Of a stretch of DNA of 64,000 nucleotides, positions 1 through 6,963 are shown in pieces. The notes below the pieces were generated by a model. It saw only the letters and a program-made list of their open reading frames with translations, had not been told where the DNA came from and made no database searches. This stretch comes from Rhodanobacteraceae bacterium (GTDB lineage: Bacteria; Pseudomonadota; Gammaproteobacteria; Xanthomonadales; SZUA-5): positions 1 through 64,000 of the forward strand of contig JADKFD010000003.1 in the NCBI GenBank assembly GCA_016717705.1, written 5' to 3'. Position numbers and translations under genes: made by a program. The number at the start of each line of letters is the position of its first letter. Positions within the stretch are counted from its first letter, which is position 1.

Positions 1-60
1 CTGGCTTTCCTGGCCGGCGCGATCTGGCTGCGGCGCTATCGGGATGAGTCGACCAGTTGA
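1..60 (+). CDS. 3' end of an unidentified CDS
   Basis: The first 60 bases read in frame 1 as a 19-residue tail (LAFLAGAIWLRRYRDESTS) closed by TGA. The hydrophobic run followed by basic residues looks like the last transmembrane helix of a membrane protein with a short cytoplasmic tail. The rest of the gene lies outside the window, so no function can be given. Confidence 0.5.
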   Translation: MAFLAGAIWLRRYRDESTS

Positions 61-88
61 GGGCGGGTTGTTGGTTGTTGGTTGTGAA

Positions 89-166
89 GCATCGCGCGCG
101 AGCGCGCTCCTACAACTTCGTTGCGAGTCCACGCAGGATTTGTAGGAGCGCGCTTGCGCGCGATGC
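89..166. repeat. Palindromic intergenic repeat, family 1
   Basis: Two inverted arms of about 27 bases (89-115 and 140-166) begin with GCATCGCGCGCGAGCGCGCT and end in CCTACAA. A second, less perfect copy lies at 38681-38762. It is a REP/BIME-like element. A G/T-rich run of repeated GTTGTTG lies just before it (65-84) and a similar run recurs at 5516-5549. Confidence 0.75.
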
Positions 167-278
167 TCTCCGTCAAGGCGCCTCAGGCATATCCAAAGAC
201 AAGACCGCAATTCCCGACTTGCCAACATTCCATTCGATTGGCTATAGTTCGCGGCTCTCGCGAAGGCGAGAGTCCCAT

Positions 279-355
279 CGGGGTGTAGCTCAGCCTGGTA
301 GAGCGCTACGTTCGGGACGTAGAAGTCGCAGGTTCGAATCCTGTCACCCCGACCA
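279..355 (+). tRNA. tRNA-Pro (anticodon CGG)
   Basis: A 77-base cloverleaf can be folded. The acceptor arm pairs CGGGGTG with CACCCCG and is followed by an encoded ACCA 3' end. The D arm is AGCTCAGCCTGGTAGAGC, the anticodon stem CTACG/CGTAG encloses the loop TTCGGGA, and the T arm contains GGTTCGAATCC. The anticodon CGG reads the proline codon CCG. The gene stands alone and is followed by a strong terminator. Confidence 0.95.
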
Positions 356-402
356 ATTCAAGCAATCTCTTCACGATATCGAAGCGATTGCGCAATTCAA
401 GA

Positions 403-427
403 AAGCCCCGCCTGTCGGGGCTTTTTT
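403..427 (+). terminator. Rho-independent terminator after tRNA-Pro
   Basis: The stem AAGCCCCG/CGGGGCTT around a five-base loop is followed by a run of T. It sits 47 bases after the tRNA 3' end. Confidence 0.9.
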
Positions 428-435
428 GTGGGCGT

Positions 436-624
436 CTATTCGGCCGCAGCAAAGCTGACGATCAGCGGCCGATGGTCAGAACCGATGTCCGGGCCGATGC
501 GCCGGTCCAGCACACTCCATCCCGCAGCGTGCAACACGTGGTCGATCGGCAGCGCCAGCCCCGACCATCGCGCCCAGCTTGCAAGCCAGTGCGCTCCAGT
601 CAGTTCGGGTTGTTGCTCGCTCAT
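436..624 (-). pseudogene. C-terminal remnant of an endonuclease/exonuclease/phosphatase (EEP) protein
   Basis: On the minus strand the last 62 codons before a stop contain LPIDHVLHAAGW and GPDIGSDHRPL. These are the C-terminal signature of EEP-fold hydrolases, including the catalytic Asp-His of SDHRPL. Family members are usually 250-350 residues, and no matching N-terminal domain lies upstream because the acetyltransferase gene occupies that DNA in the opposite orientation. It is therefore a truncated remnant, possibly produced by a rearrangement next to the tRNA gene. Confidence 0.65.
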
Positions 625-679
625 CGATATTCCGCTGCGTTCCTGCCGCGATTTCAGGTCACCCTGGGGAAGTCCCGCC

Positions 680-1165
680 ATGCAACTGCGCAGCGCCACC
701 CGCGACGATAGCGCGCTGATCCTGTCGCTGATTCGCGAGTTGGCCGAGTTCGAGCACCTGCTGCACGAGGTTGCCGCAGACGAGGCTACGCTCGCCGAAC
801 ACTTGTTCGGCGCGCAGCCGCGCGCCGAGGTGCTGATCGCGCAGGTGGCGGGCGAGACCGCCGGCTTCGCGCTGTATTTCCACAATTTTTCGACTTTCCT
901 CGGCAAGCCGGGGCTGTACCTGGAAGACCTCTATATCCGTCCCGCATACCGCGGCCGCGGCTACGGCCGCAGCATCATGCAGCGATTGGCGCGGATTGCC
1001 GTGGAGCGCGGCTGCGGCCGCTTCGAGTGGTGGGTGCTCGACTGGAACCACCCCGCCATCGAGTTCTATCGCAGCCTCGGCGCGCAGCCGATGAACGACT
1101 GGACGGTGCAGCGGGTCAGCGGCGACGCCTTGAAATCGCTGGCCGACGATCTCCCAAGTCTATGA
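680..1165 (+). CDS. GNAT family N-acetyltransferase, SSAT-like
   Basis: A 161-residue protein of the GNAT fold. The acetyl-CoA binding loop is seen in LYIRPAYRGRGYGRSIM, and the C-terminal part FEWWVLDWNHPAIEFYRSLGA is typical of the spermidine/spermine or thialysine acetyltransferase subgroup. The expected substrate is a small amine, but this is family inference. ATG at 680 is chosen because a purine-rich GGGGAAG lies just upstream and the family N-terminus (MQLRSATRDD) starts there. The next gene begins 8 bases after the stop. Confidence 0.88.
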   Translation: MQLRSATRDDSALILSLIRELAEFEHLLHEVAADEATLAEHLFGAQPRAEVLIAQVAGETAGFALYFHNFSTFLGKPGLYLEDLYIRPAYRGRGYGRSIMQRLARIAVERGCGRFEWWVLDWNHPAIEFYRSLGAQPMNDWTVQRVSGDALKSLADDLPSL

Positions 1166-1172
1166 TGCGACT

Positions 1173-2000
1173 ATGAATCGCCTTGCGCCCTGGTTGTATG
1201 CCTTGCTCGCTCTGGCGCTGCTGGTGCTGGCCTGGACCGGCCCGCTGGATCGCCTGGCCGAGGAACAGTCGCAGGCCGGCCTCAAGCGGGCGCTGGCCAC
1301 TTTCGCTGCAGCGCGTGCGCTGAACGGCGTGATTTCGGTCGCCCAGGGCACCGAGGTGGCGCTGGAACCGGCCGGTGTCGGCGTCACCTTCGCACCGGGG
1401 CAGATTCTCGACCCGGTCAACGATCTGATCGAGCAGTTCTCCACGCTGATGCTGACCGCCAGCGTGTCTTTCGGCCTGCAGAGCGCCATGGTCGCCATCG
1501 GTGGGCATTGGCTGGTGTCGCTGTGCCTGTCTCTGTCCGTAGTTGTCGCGCTGGCCTGGCGTCAGTTGCGCGGTGTCAACGCGCCCACCGCCATCCAGCG
1601 CATCCTGCTGTTGCTGCTGCTGGTGCGCTTCGCCGTGCCGGTGAGCGCGCTCGGCAGCGACGTCGCCTTCCGCTGGTTCCTGGCCGAGCGCTATGAGCGC
1701 AGCCAGGCCGCGCTGACGCTGAGCAGCGCCGAGGTGGTGGAACTGGCGACGCCGGAAACCTCGGCACCGAGTTCCGTTGCCGAGAGCATGCGCCGCTGGT
1801 GGAGCGAGACCAGCGACGCCTTCGATGTCGACAAACGCCTGGCCGCGCTCAAGGACGCAGCGACCCGGGTCACCGAGCATGTGGTCGAGTTGATCGTGGT
1901 GTTCCTGCTGCAGACCCTGATCGTGCCTACCTTGCTGCTCTGGGGACTTTGGCGGGCGGCACTGGGGTTGATCGGCAGGCGCCAGCCCGACGCCGGGTGA
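1173..2000 (+). CDS. Conserved hypothetical membrane protein
   Basis: A 275-residue protein with an N-terminal hydrophobic helix (residues 6-24), a long soluble segment (25-85), helices near 105-125 and 142-160, a second soluble loop and a last helix near 235-260. I recognise no catalytic motif. Starting 8 bases after the acetyltransferase on the same strand, it is probably cotranscribed with it. It may be an inner-membrane protein with two periplasmic loops. Function unknown. Confidence 0.75.
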   Translation: MNRLAPWLYALLALALLVLAWTGPLDRLAEEQSQAGLKRALATFAAARALNGVISVAQGTEVALEPAGVGVTFAPGQILDPVNDLIEQFSTLMLTASVSFGLQSAMVAIGGHWLVSLCLSLSVVVALAWRQLRGVNAPTAIQRILLLLLLVRFAVPVSALGSDVAFRWFLAERYERSQAALTLSSAEVVELATPETSAPSSVAESMRRWWSETSDAFDVDKRLAALKDAATRVTEHVVELIVVFLLQTLIVPTLLLWGLWRAALGLIGRRQPDAG

Positions 2001-2069
2001 GCCGCGGTCGCCCCTGCCGCTGCGCGGGTTCGCGCATCGAAGCTGTGGGTGCGGGTTCGTCCTGCTGTT

Positions 2070-2178
2070 GTGGGAGCGGGTTTACCCCGCGAGCTTTTGC
2101 TTTGCTGTTGTGTGGGGTTTACCCCGCGATCTATTTGCTCGCCCGGGCGAGAAGCTCGCGGAGTAAATCCGCTCCCAC
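2070..2178. repeat. Palindromic intergenic repeat, family 2
   Basis: The element starts with GTGGGAGCGGGTTTACCCCG and ends with the near-complementary TAAATCCGCTCCCAC, with a GCGAGCTTTTGC spacer unit and an internal second copy. Related copies lie at 14526-14572, 33061-33105 and 63194-63305. It fills most of the gap between the membrane protein and the EamA gene. Confidence 0.75.
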
Positions 2179-2262
2179 CTTAAAATCAAAGACTTACGGG
2201 AAGTCCGGTGAGAGTACCTGGGACGCTATCATGGCCCCGAGCTTTCCCGTCAGTCCGATCCC

Positions 2263-3156
2263 TTGTCGACCGCCGCAACCCTCCGCGCCCAGTGGCAGAT
2301 TCACTTCTGTGTCCTGCTGTGGGGCTTCACCGCCATCCTCGGCAAGTTGATCTCGCTGCCGGCGCTGGCCTTGGTGATCTGGCGCATGCTGCTGGTCACC
2401 GCGGTACTGGCGCTGGTGCCACGCGTGTGGCGCGGCCTCGGGCGCCTGCCGCGGCGCACGCTGGGTATCTATGCCGGCATCGGCGTGATCGTCGCGCTGC
2501 ACTGGCTGACCTTTTACGGCGCCATCAAATTGGCCAATGCGTCGGTAGCGGCGACCTGCATCGCGCTGGCACCGGTATTCCTGGCGCTGGTCGAGCCGCT
2601 GATCACCGCCAAGCGCTTCGAACCGCGTGAACTGGCTTTGGGCATTGCGGTGGTTCCGGGCGTCGCGCTGGTGGTTGGCGGCGTGCCGTCAGGCATGCAT
2701 CTGGGCGTGGCCGTCGGCGCCGTCTCCGCCCTGCTGGTGGCAATCTTCGGGTCACTGAACAAGCGCTACATCGAGCATGCCGATCCGTTGACCGTGACTG
2801 CGCTGGAACTCGGCGCCGGAACGCTGTTCCTGATCGCGGTGGGTTTCGCTGTGCCGACCCTCGGCGATCCGCTGCCCATGCCCTCGGCACGTGACGCCGG
2901 GCTGCTGCTGCTGCTCGCGCTGGCCTGCACGCTGCTGCCGTTCGCGCTGTCGCTGGTCGCGCTGCGTCAGTTGAGCGCCTACAGCGCGCAACTGGCGATC
3001 AATCTGGAACCGGTGTACGCGATCCTGCTGGCGATCCCGCTGCTCGGCGAACAACGCGAACTGTCGCCGCAGTTCTACTTCGGCGTGGCCATCGTGCTGC
3101 TGGCGGTGATCGTGCATCCGTGGACCAAGCGGCGCGAACCGGCTGTCGTGCTCTGA
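2263..3156 (+). CDS. EamA/DMT family transporter
   Basis: A 297-residue integral membrane protein with about ten hydrophobic helices arranged as two EamA repeats (roughly residues 10-140 and 150-288), the layout of the drug/metabolite transporter superfamily. Typical signs are WGFTAILGKL in helix 1 and LEPVYAILLAIPLLGE at the end of repeat two. The substrate cannot be deduced. The first usable codon in frame is TTG at 2263; the ATG at 2231 is out of frame, so the exact start is uncertain. Confidence 0.88.
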   Translation: MSTAATLRAQWQIHFCVLLWGFTAILGKLISLPALALVIWRMLLVTAVLALVPRVWRGLGRLPRRTLGIYAGIGVIVALHWLTFYGAIKLANASVAATCIALAPVFLALVEPLITAKRFEPRELALGIAVVPGVALVVGGVPSGMHLGVAVGAVSALLVAIFGSLNKRYIEHADPLTVTALELGAGTLFLIAVGFAVPTLGDPLPMPSARDAGLLLLLALACTLLPFALSLVALRQLSAYSAQLAINLEPVYAILLAIPLLGEQRELSPQFYFGVAIVLLAVIVHPWTKRREPAVVL

Positions 3157-3215
3157 CCTGTGGGAGCTTTGATCGCCCCCGGCGATGCACCTATTCCCGC
3201 AAAGAACACATGGAA

Positions 3216-3296
3216 GTAGGTCACGTTGCCTGCACAGCAGGCTACGTGACGCTGCCCATTGTCACGGAGCTCGCTGCGCGAGCAACCTGACCTACG
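3216..3296. repeat. Palindromic intergenic repeat, family 3
   Basis: Begins with GTAGGTCACGTTGCCTGC and closes with the inverted AACCTGACCTACG, with an inner GCTACGTGAC. Copies recur at 14418-14455, 30712-30773, 54115-54201 and 58358-58441. The end of this copy overlaps the last codons of the HutG gene and supplies its TAG stop. Confidence 0.8.
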
Positions 3297-4107
3297 CAGC
3301 CGCCACTGCCGCCAGCAACAGCCGGCGCAGCACCGCCTGCGCCGCCGCCGCCAGCGCTGGATCAAAGCGCTCCGGGTCGGACTCGTCGAGATAACAGGCC
3401 TGGGCCATTTCCATCTGCACCGCGCTGGCGCCCTGCTCCGGGCGGCCAAAATGGCGCGTGATGTAACCACCCTTGAAGCGCCCGTTGACGACGTACGAGA
3501 CGCCGCTCGACTGCAACTCATGGTTCAGTGCTTGCTGCACGGCCGCACGGCAACTGCTGCCGTCCGCGGTGCCGATGTTGTAGTCGGGCAAGCGTCCTGC
3601 AAAGAACATCGGGCACTCACTGCGGATCGAGTGGCCCTCCCACAGCAGCGCGCGACCGTGCCTCTCGCGGATCGTCGCCAGCGTGGTCGCGAGGCATTGA
3701 TGGTAAGGCCGCCAGTAGCGCTCGACGCGCTCCGCCACGGTGGGGGCATCTGGCTCGCGGCCATCGAGATAGACCGGATCGCCGGAGAACATCACGGTCG
3801 GGCACAGGCCGGTTTCGCGTCGACCCGGATACAGCGCGGCGCCGTCGGGCGGCCGATTCAGATCGACCACATAACGCGACCAGCGTGGCCGCAGCACATG
3901 GGCGCCAAGTTCGCGTGCGAAATCGTACAGGCGCGAGACCTGCCAATCGGTGTCGGGCGAGCGACGTGCAGGCGGCGACATCGCAGCGGCGATCTGTGCC
4001 GGAATCTCGCTGCCATCGTGCGGCAGGCTGATCAGCAGCGGGATCGAGCCCGGCCAGTAGCGGAAGTGCTCGTCGGCGTTCCAGGGGGCCCACCAGGTGT
4101 CGTGCAT
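3292..4107 (-). CDS. hutG: N-formylglutamate deformylase (HutG family)
   Basis: A 271-residue hydrolase predicted to release formate from N-formyl-L-glutamate, the last step of one histidine-degradation route. Family features visible are LLISLPHDGSEIP with the metal-binding His, SRYVVDLNR, LYPGRRETGLCP, YLDGREPD followed by ERVERYWRPYH, and ALLWEGHSI near the second metal site. ATG at 4107 fits the usual family N-terminus; an in-frame extension to 4167 would add an unlikely Arg/Cys-rich tail. No other hut genes are nearby; the next gene upstream is an amino-acid dehydrogenase, so a general amino-acid catabolic role is plausible. Confidence 0.88.
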   Translation of the reverse strand: MHDTWWAPWNADEHFRYWPGSIPLLISLPHDGSEIPAQIAAAMSPPARRSPDTDWQVSRLYDFARELGAHVLRPRWSRYVVDLNRPPDGAALYPGRRETGLCPTVMFSGDPVYLDGREPDAPTVAERVERYWRPYHQCLATTLATIRERHGRALLWEGHSIRSECPMFFAGRLPDYNIGTADGSSCRAAVQQALNHELQSSGVSYVVNGRFKGGYITRHFGRPEQGASAVQMEMAQACYLDESDPERFDPALAAAAQAVLRRLLLAAVAAA

Positions 4108-4141
4108 CTGCGTCGGTACCTTGAGACACGAATCGAAAGAG

Positions 4142-4239
4142 CGCCGGTGAGCCGCTGCGCGGCACACCAGCCTACCAAAGCAGCGGCCCGCCCCGGCTTT
4201 TGTAGCCCGGTGTGCGCGCCGCAGGCGCGCTCACCGGGG
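4142..4239. repeat. Palindromic intergenic repeat, family 4
   Basis: Two inverted parts, CGCCGGTGAGCCGCTGCGCG...CCAGCCTACC and GTAGCCCGGTGTGCGCGCCG...GCGCTCACCGGGG, face each other in the gap between hutG and the dehydrogenase. Related copies are at 17894-17929, 50326-50413, 51915-51998 and 57922-58011. Confidence 0.75.
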
Positions 4240-4243
4240 AATC

Positions 4244-5494
4244 CTAGCCAAATCGAGTCGGCGCATATGGCGCTGGATCGATTTGCGGCGGTCGCCCGCA
4301 GACCAGATCGGCCACCAGCAAGCCGGTCGCCGCCGACATGCTCATGCCCAGCATGCCGTGGCCGGTCGCCAGCATCAGGTTCTTCAGTCCCGGCGCGGCG
4401 CCGATGATCGGCATGTCGTCATGGGTCATCGGCCGCCAGCCGCACCATTCCTCGATGCGCGTGGCGCCGATCGGATCGACCACGTACTCGGCGGCGCCGC
4501 GCACCAGCGCTTCCAGCCGCGTGCGATTCAGACTGTCATCGTAGCCGGAGAATTCCATCGTGCTGCCGACGCGATAGCTGTCGCGCCATGGCGTGATCGC
4601 CACACTGCGCTCGCGGCAGACGATCGGCACCGTGGGCGCCCGTCTGGGCACGCTGCTGGTGATCGAATAGCCCTTGCCCGGCTGGATCGGCAGGCGCAAA
4701 GCCAACTGCCTTGCCAGCAGCGGACTCCAGGCGCCCAGCGCGAGCACGATGTGCTCGGCGGCGTAGTCGTCGGCGTCGGCATTGACGCGCTCGATCCGAT
4801 CCCTGCCACGCGCAAAACCGGTGACCTGGGTGCCGCCGACGATACGCACGCCCAGGCCGCGCACCACGCGCGCCAGTTCCGCGACAAAGCGGTCCGGCTT
4901 GAATTCGGCGTCGATCGGCGTATCGAAGCCGCCGATCACTTCCGGCCGCAAGGTGGGCTCCCGTGCACGCAGGGCGTCGCCATCCAGCGCATGCACCTCG
5001 ATCCCGACCGAAGCCAGCGCGCGCGGCCACCAGTCGAAGGCCGCCAGCGCCGCCGGATCGCGAAACACGGTCAGATGACCACATTCGGCGAACTCGCAGT
5101 CGAGAACTTCGCTCCTGATCAATTCTCCGAGCAATCGACGCGAGGACAGCAACAGGCGCGCCTTGGCGTTGAGCGCCTGTTCGAAGTCGGCCCAGTTGCA
5201 GCGCCGCGCGAACTGCCACAGCCAGCGCCACAGCACCGGATCGAAGCGCGGCCGCACGTAGAACGGCGCGTCACTTTGGACCATCCACGTCACTGCCTGA
5301 CGCAACATGCCCGGTTTGGCCAGCGGCGGCGCGTGGCTGGGAGTGATCGTGCCGCAATTGCCGTGCGAGGCGCCGCAGCCTGGCTCGCCCTGATCGAGCA
5401 CCACCACTTCGCGGCCGGCCTTGGCCAGGAAATAGGCGCTGGACAGGCCGATCACGCCGGCTCCGAGAATCAGGACTTCGCTGCGCTGGGTCAT
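4244..5494 (-). CDS. dadA: FAD-dependent D-amino-acid dehydrogenase
   Basis: A 416-residue DAO-family flavoprotein. The N-terminal dinucleotide-binding fold is VLILGAGVIGLSSAYFLAKA followed by an acidic end of strand 2 (VVVLDQG), and GASHGNCGTITPSHAPPL matches the DadA region lining FAD. The C-terminal WCGWRPMTHDDMPIIGAAP and ATGHGMLGMSMS are typical of DadA. It is expected to oxidise D-amino acids to 2-oxo acids, passing electrons to the respiratory chain at the inner membrane. No alanine racemase lies beside it. Length and motifs are complete. Confidence 0.87.
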   Translation of the reverse strand: MTQRSEVLILGAGVIGLSSAYFLAKAGREVVVLDQGEPGCGASHGNCGTITPSHAPPLAKPGMLRQAVTWMVQSDAPFYVRPRFDPVLWRWLWQFARRCNWADFEQALNAKARLLLSSRRLLGELIRSEVLDCEFAECGHLTVFRDPAALAAFDWWPRALASVGIEVHALDGDALRAREPTLRPEVIGGFDTPIDAEFKPDRFVAELARVVRGLGVRIVGGTQVTGFARGRDRIERVNADADDYAAEHIVLALGAWSPLLARQLALRLPIQPGKGYSITSSVPRRAPTVPIVCRERSVAITPWRDSYRVGSTMEFSGYDDSLNRTRLEALVRGAAEYVVDPIGATRIEEWCGWRPMTHDDMPIIGAAPGLKNLMLATGHGMLGMSMSAATGLLVADLVCGRPPQIDPAPYAPTRFG

Positions 5495-5515
5495 GGGGAG
5501 AGTCTAATGAATCCA

Positions 5516-5549
5516 GTTGTTGGTTGCTGGTTGTTGGTTGCTGGTCAAA
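5516..5549. repeat. G/T-rich direct repeat in a 256-bp gap
   Basis: Repeated units of GTTGTTGGTTGCTGGTT form a short low-complexity block just downstream of nothing recognisable; a similar block is at 65-84. The remaining gap (5550-5750) is GC-rich with a palindrome of GCGCGGC near 5620-5650 and shows no gene. Confidence 0.5.
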
Positions 5550-5750
5550 GGCGCAGATGGCCCCAGCAAGTTCGGCGGCGCGACGGCGGCTTTCCAACAA
5601 ACCAGAACCTGGCGCCCGGCGCGGCGCGGCCCCGCGGGGGCCGCGCCAACCCATCACCAAAACCTGCTTCTGTGACCCAGTTGGCATCAAAACTGCATAT
5701 CCCATCACGAATCCCGCCTCCCCACGGGATTCGAAACGGCAAGGACGGAC

Positions 5751-6062
5751 ATGCGATCTACTCCCCAAGAACTCGCATTTGCGCTGCGCTCCCCGACTTC
5801 GGGTCCGCTCGCTGCCGTCGTTTGCGCCTTGGCCGATCTGTTTGAAGACCCCAGCTTCAACGAAGGCCATCGCGCTCTGCTCAGCCAACTGCTCGCCGGC
5901 GGGGAAGTTCCCCAGTTCCTCGCCGAGCGGGCGGCCGAGCGCCTCACGAGCTTTGCCAGCTCACTTGAAGATCTGCACCGCCAGGTGTTGAGTGATGACG
6001 CGCGCGGCCTCTTCGATGACCTCCCCAGCATCGAAGCACCGCGCTTGCGCCGCGTAGTTTGA
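5751..6062 (+). CDS. Small hypothetical protein
   Basis: A 103-residue soluble, acidic, helix-rich protein starting at ATG with AAGGACGG just upstream. It shows no known motif; leucine-rich helices (AAVVCALADLFEDP and HRALLSQLLAGG) suggest a small all-alpha fold. It converges with kdpE, whose end lies 19 bases beyond its stop. Codon use is like the neighbours, so I regard it as a real gene of unknown function. Confidence 0.55.
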   Translation: MRSTPQELAFALRSPTSGPLAAVVCALADLFEDPSFNEGHRALLSQLLAGGEVPQFLAERAAERLTSFASSLEDLHRQVLSDDARGLFDDLPSIEAPRLRRVV

Positions 6063-6081
6063 AGCGCGGCAGCGCGGAACC

Positions 6082-6753
6082 CTACCAGTCGCTCGGAATG
6101 AAGCGCAGCCCCACACCCGATTCGGTCTGCACGTAGCGCGGCGCACTGGCGTCGTCACCGAGTTTGGCGCGCAGCTTGCCGACCAGGATGCGCAGGTAAT
6201 GGGTGTCCTCGGCGTGGGTCGGCCCCCAGAGTTCGCGCATCAGCTGCGGTTGGGTGACCACGCGGCCGGCATGCCGCATCAGCATGGCCAGCAGCAGCCA
6301 CTCCTTGCGGGTCATGACCACGGCTTGCCCGTTGCGCTGGATCTGCCGGCGTCCGAGGTCGATGCGCATGTGGCCGTCGTCGAACACCGCCGCGGCGTCG
6401 CTGTCGGGCCGCAGACGCAGCAGGCCGCGCAGGCGTGCGCTGAGCTCCTGGACACCGAAGGGCTTGGTGACGTAATCGTTGGCGCCACCATCGAGCGCCG
6501 CGACCTTTTCCATTTCACTGGGACGCACCGACAGCACGATGACTGGAACCTGCGACCAGGCGCGCAGATCGCGCAACACCTCCTGGCCGTCCATGTCGGG
6601 CAACCCAAGATCGAGAATGACCAGATCCGGCGCCCCGGTGGCGAGCATCTGTAACCCTTCAGCGCCGGTCGCCGCCTCGGCCACCACGTAGCCCTGCGCG
6701 CGCAGACTGATCCCGAGGAACCGCCGGATCTGCGGTTCGTCGTCGATCAACAA
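6082..6753 (-). CDS. kdpE: KdpE response regulator of the potassium-responsive system
   Basis: An OmpR-family regulator: receiver domain (residues 1-115) with Asp4/Asp5 and phospho-acceptor Asp48 in LVILDLGLP, the Lys of YVTKPFG, then a winged-helix domain ending in YVQTESGVGLRFI. It should activate kdpFABC when phosphorylated by KdpD. The in-frame start found is TTG at 6753. The usual KdpE N-terminus would need about nine more residues: an ATG at 6781 reads MPDAAGAKIL and joins this frame if one base is removed between 6770 and 6779. I infer a one-base frame error there and a true start at 6781. Confidence 0.92.
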   Translation of the reverse strand: MLIDDEPQIRRFLGISLRAQGYVVAEAATGAEGLQMLATGAPDLVILDLGLPDMDGQEVLRDLRAWSQVPVIVLSVRPSEMEKVAALDGGANDYVTKPFGVQELSARLRGLLRLRPDSDAAAVFDDGHMRIDLGRRQIQRNGQAVVMTRKEWLLLAMLMRHAGRVVTQPQLMRELWGPTHAEDTHYLRILVGKLRAKLGDDASAPRYVQTESGVGLRFIPSDW

Positions 6754-6822
6754 AATCTTCGCGCCCGCGGCGTCCGGGCATCAGGAATCCTTGCAACTCG
6801 TAACTGACTGAGGAAGATCATT

Positions 6823-6948
6823 TTCCGCAAAGGACGCAAAGGACGCAAAGAAAGCCAGGAAGGGGGTGGTCGTGATGCAATCCGCCAAGACTGGCCAACA
6901 AATCTGCGCAAACCGCTTTCCTTTGCGTTCTTTGCGTCCTTTGCGGAC
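6823..6948. repeat. Long-arm inverted repeat built from GCAAAGGAC units
   Basis: The left arm (6823-6854) reads CCGCAAAGGACGCAAAGGAC and the right arm (6917-6948) is its near reverse complement ending TTTGCGTCCTTTGCGGA, about 60 bases apart. It sits between kdpD and kdpE. It is larger and differently built from the palindromic families 1-4 and could fold as a long hairpin between the two cistrons. Confidence 0.75.
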
Positions 6949-6963
6949 AAAAAAGGCCTTCCA

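Noticed and set aside
65..84. G/T-rich tandem repeat as a possible CRISPR
   Set aside because: Units are degenerate, few and have no spacers; no cas genes are in the window, and none of the other repeats shows direct repeat-spacer periodicity.
4283..5845. 520-codon frame opposite the D-amino-acid dehydrogenase
   Set aside because: Shadow of dadA; no start signal and no recognisable domain.
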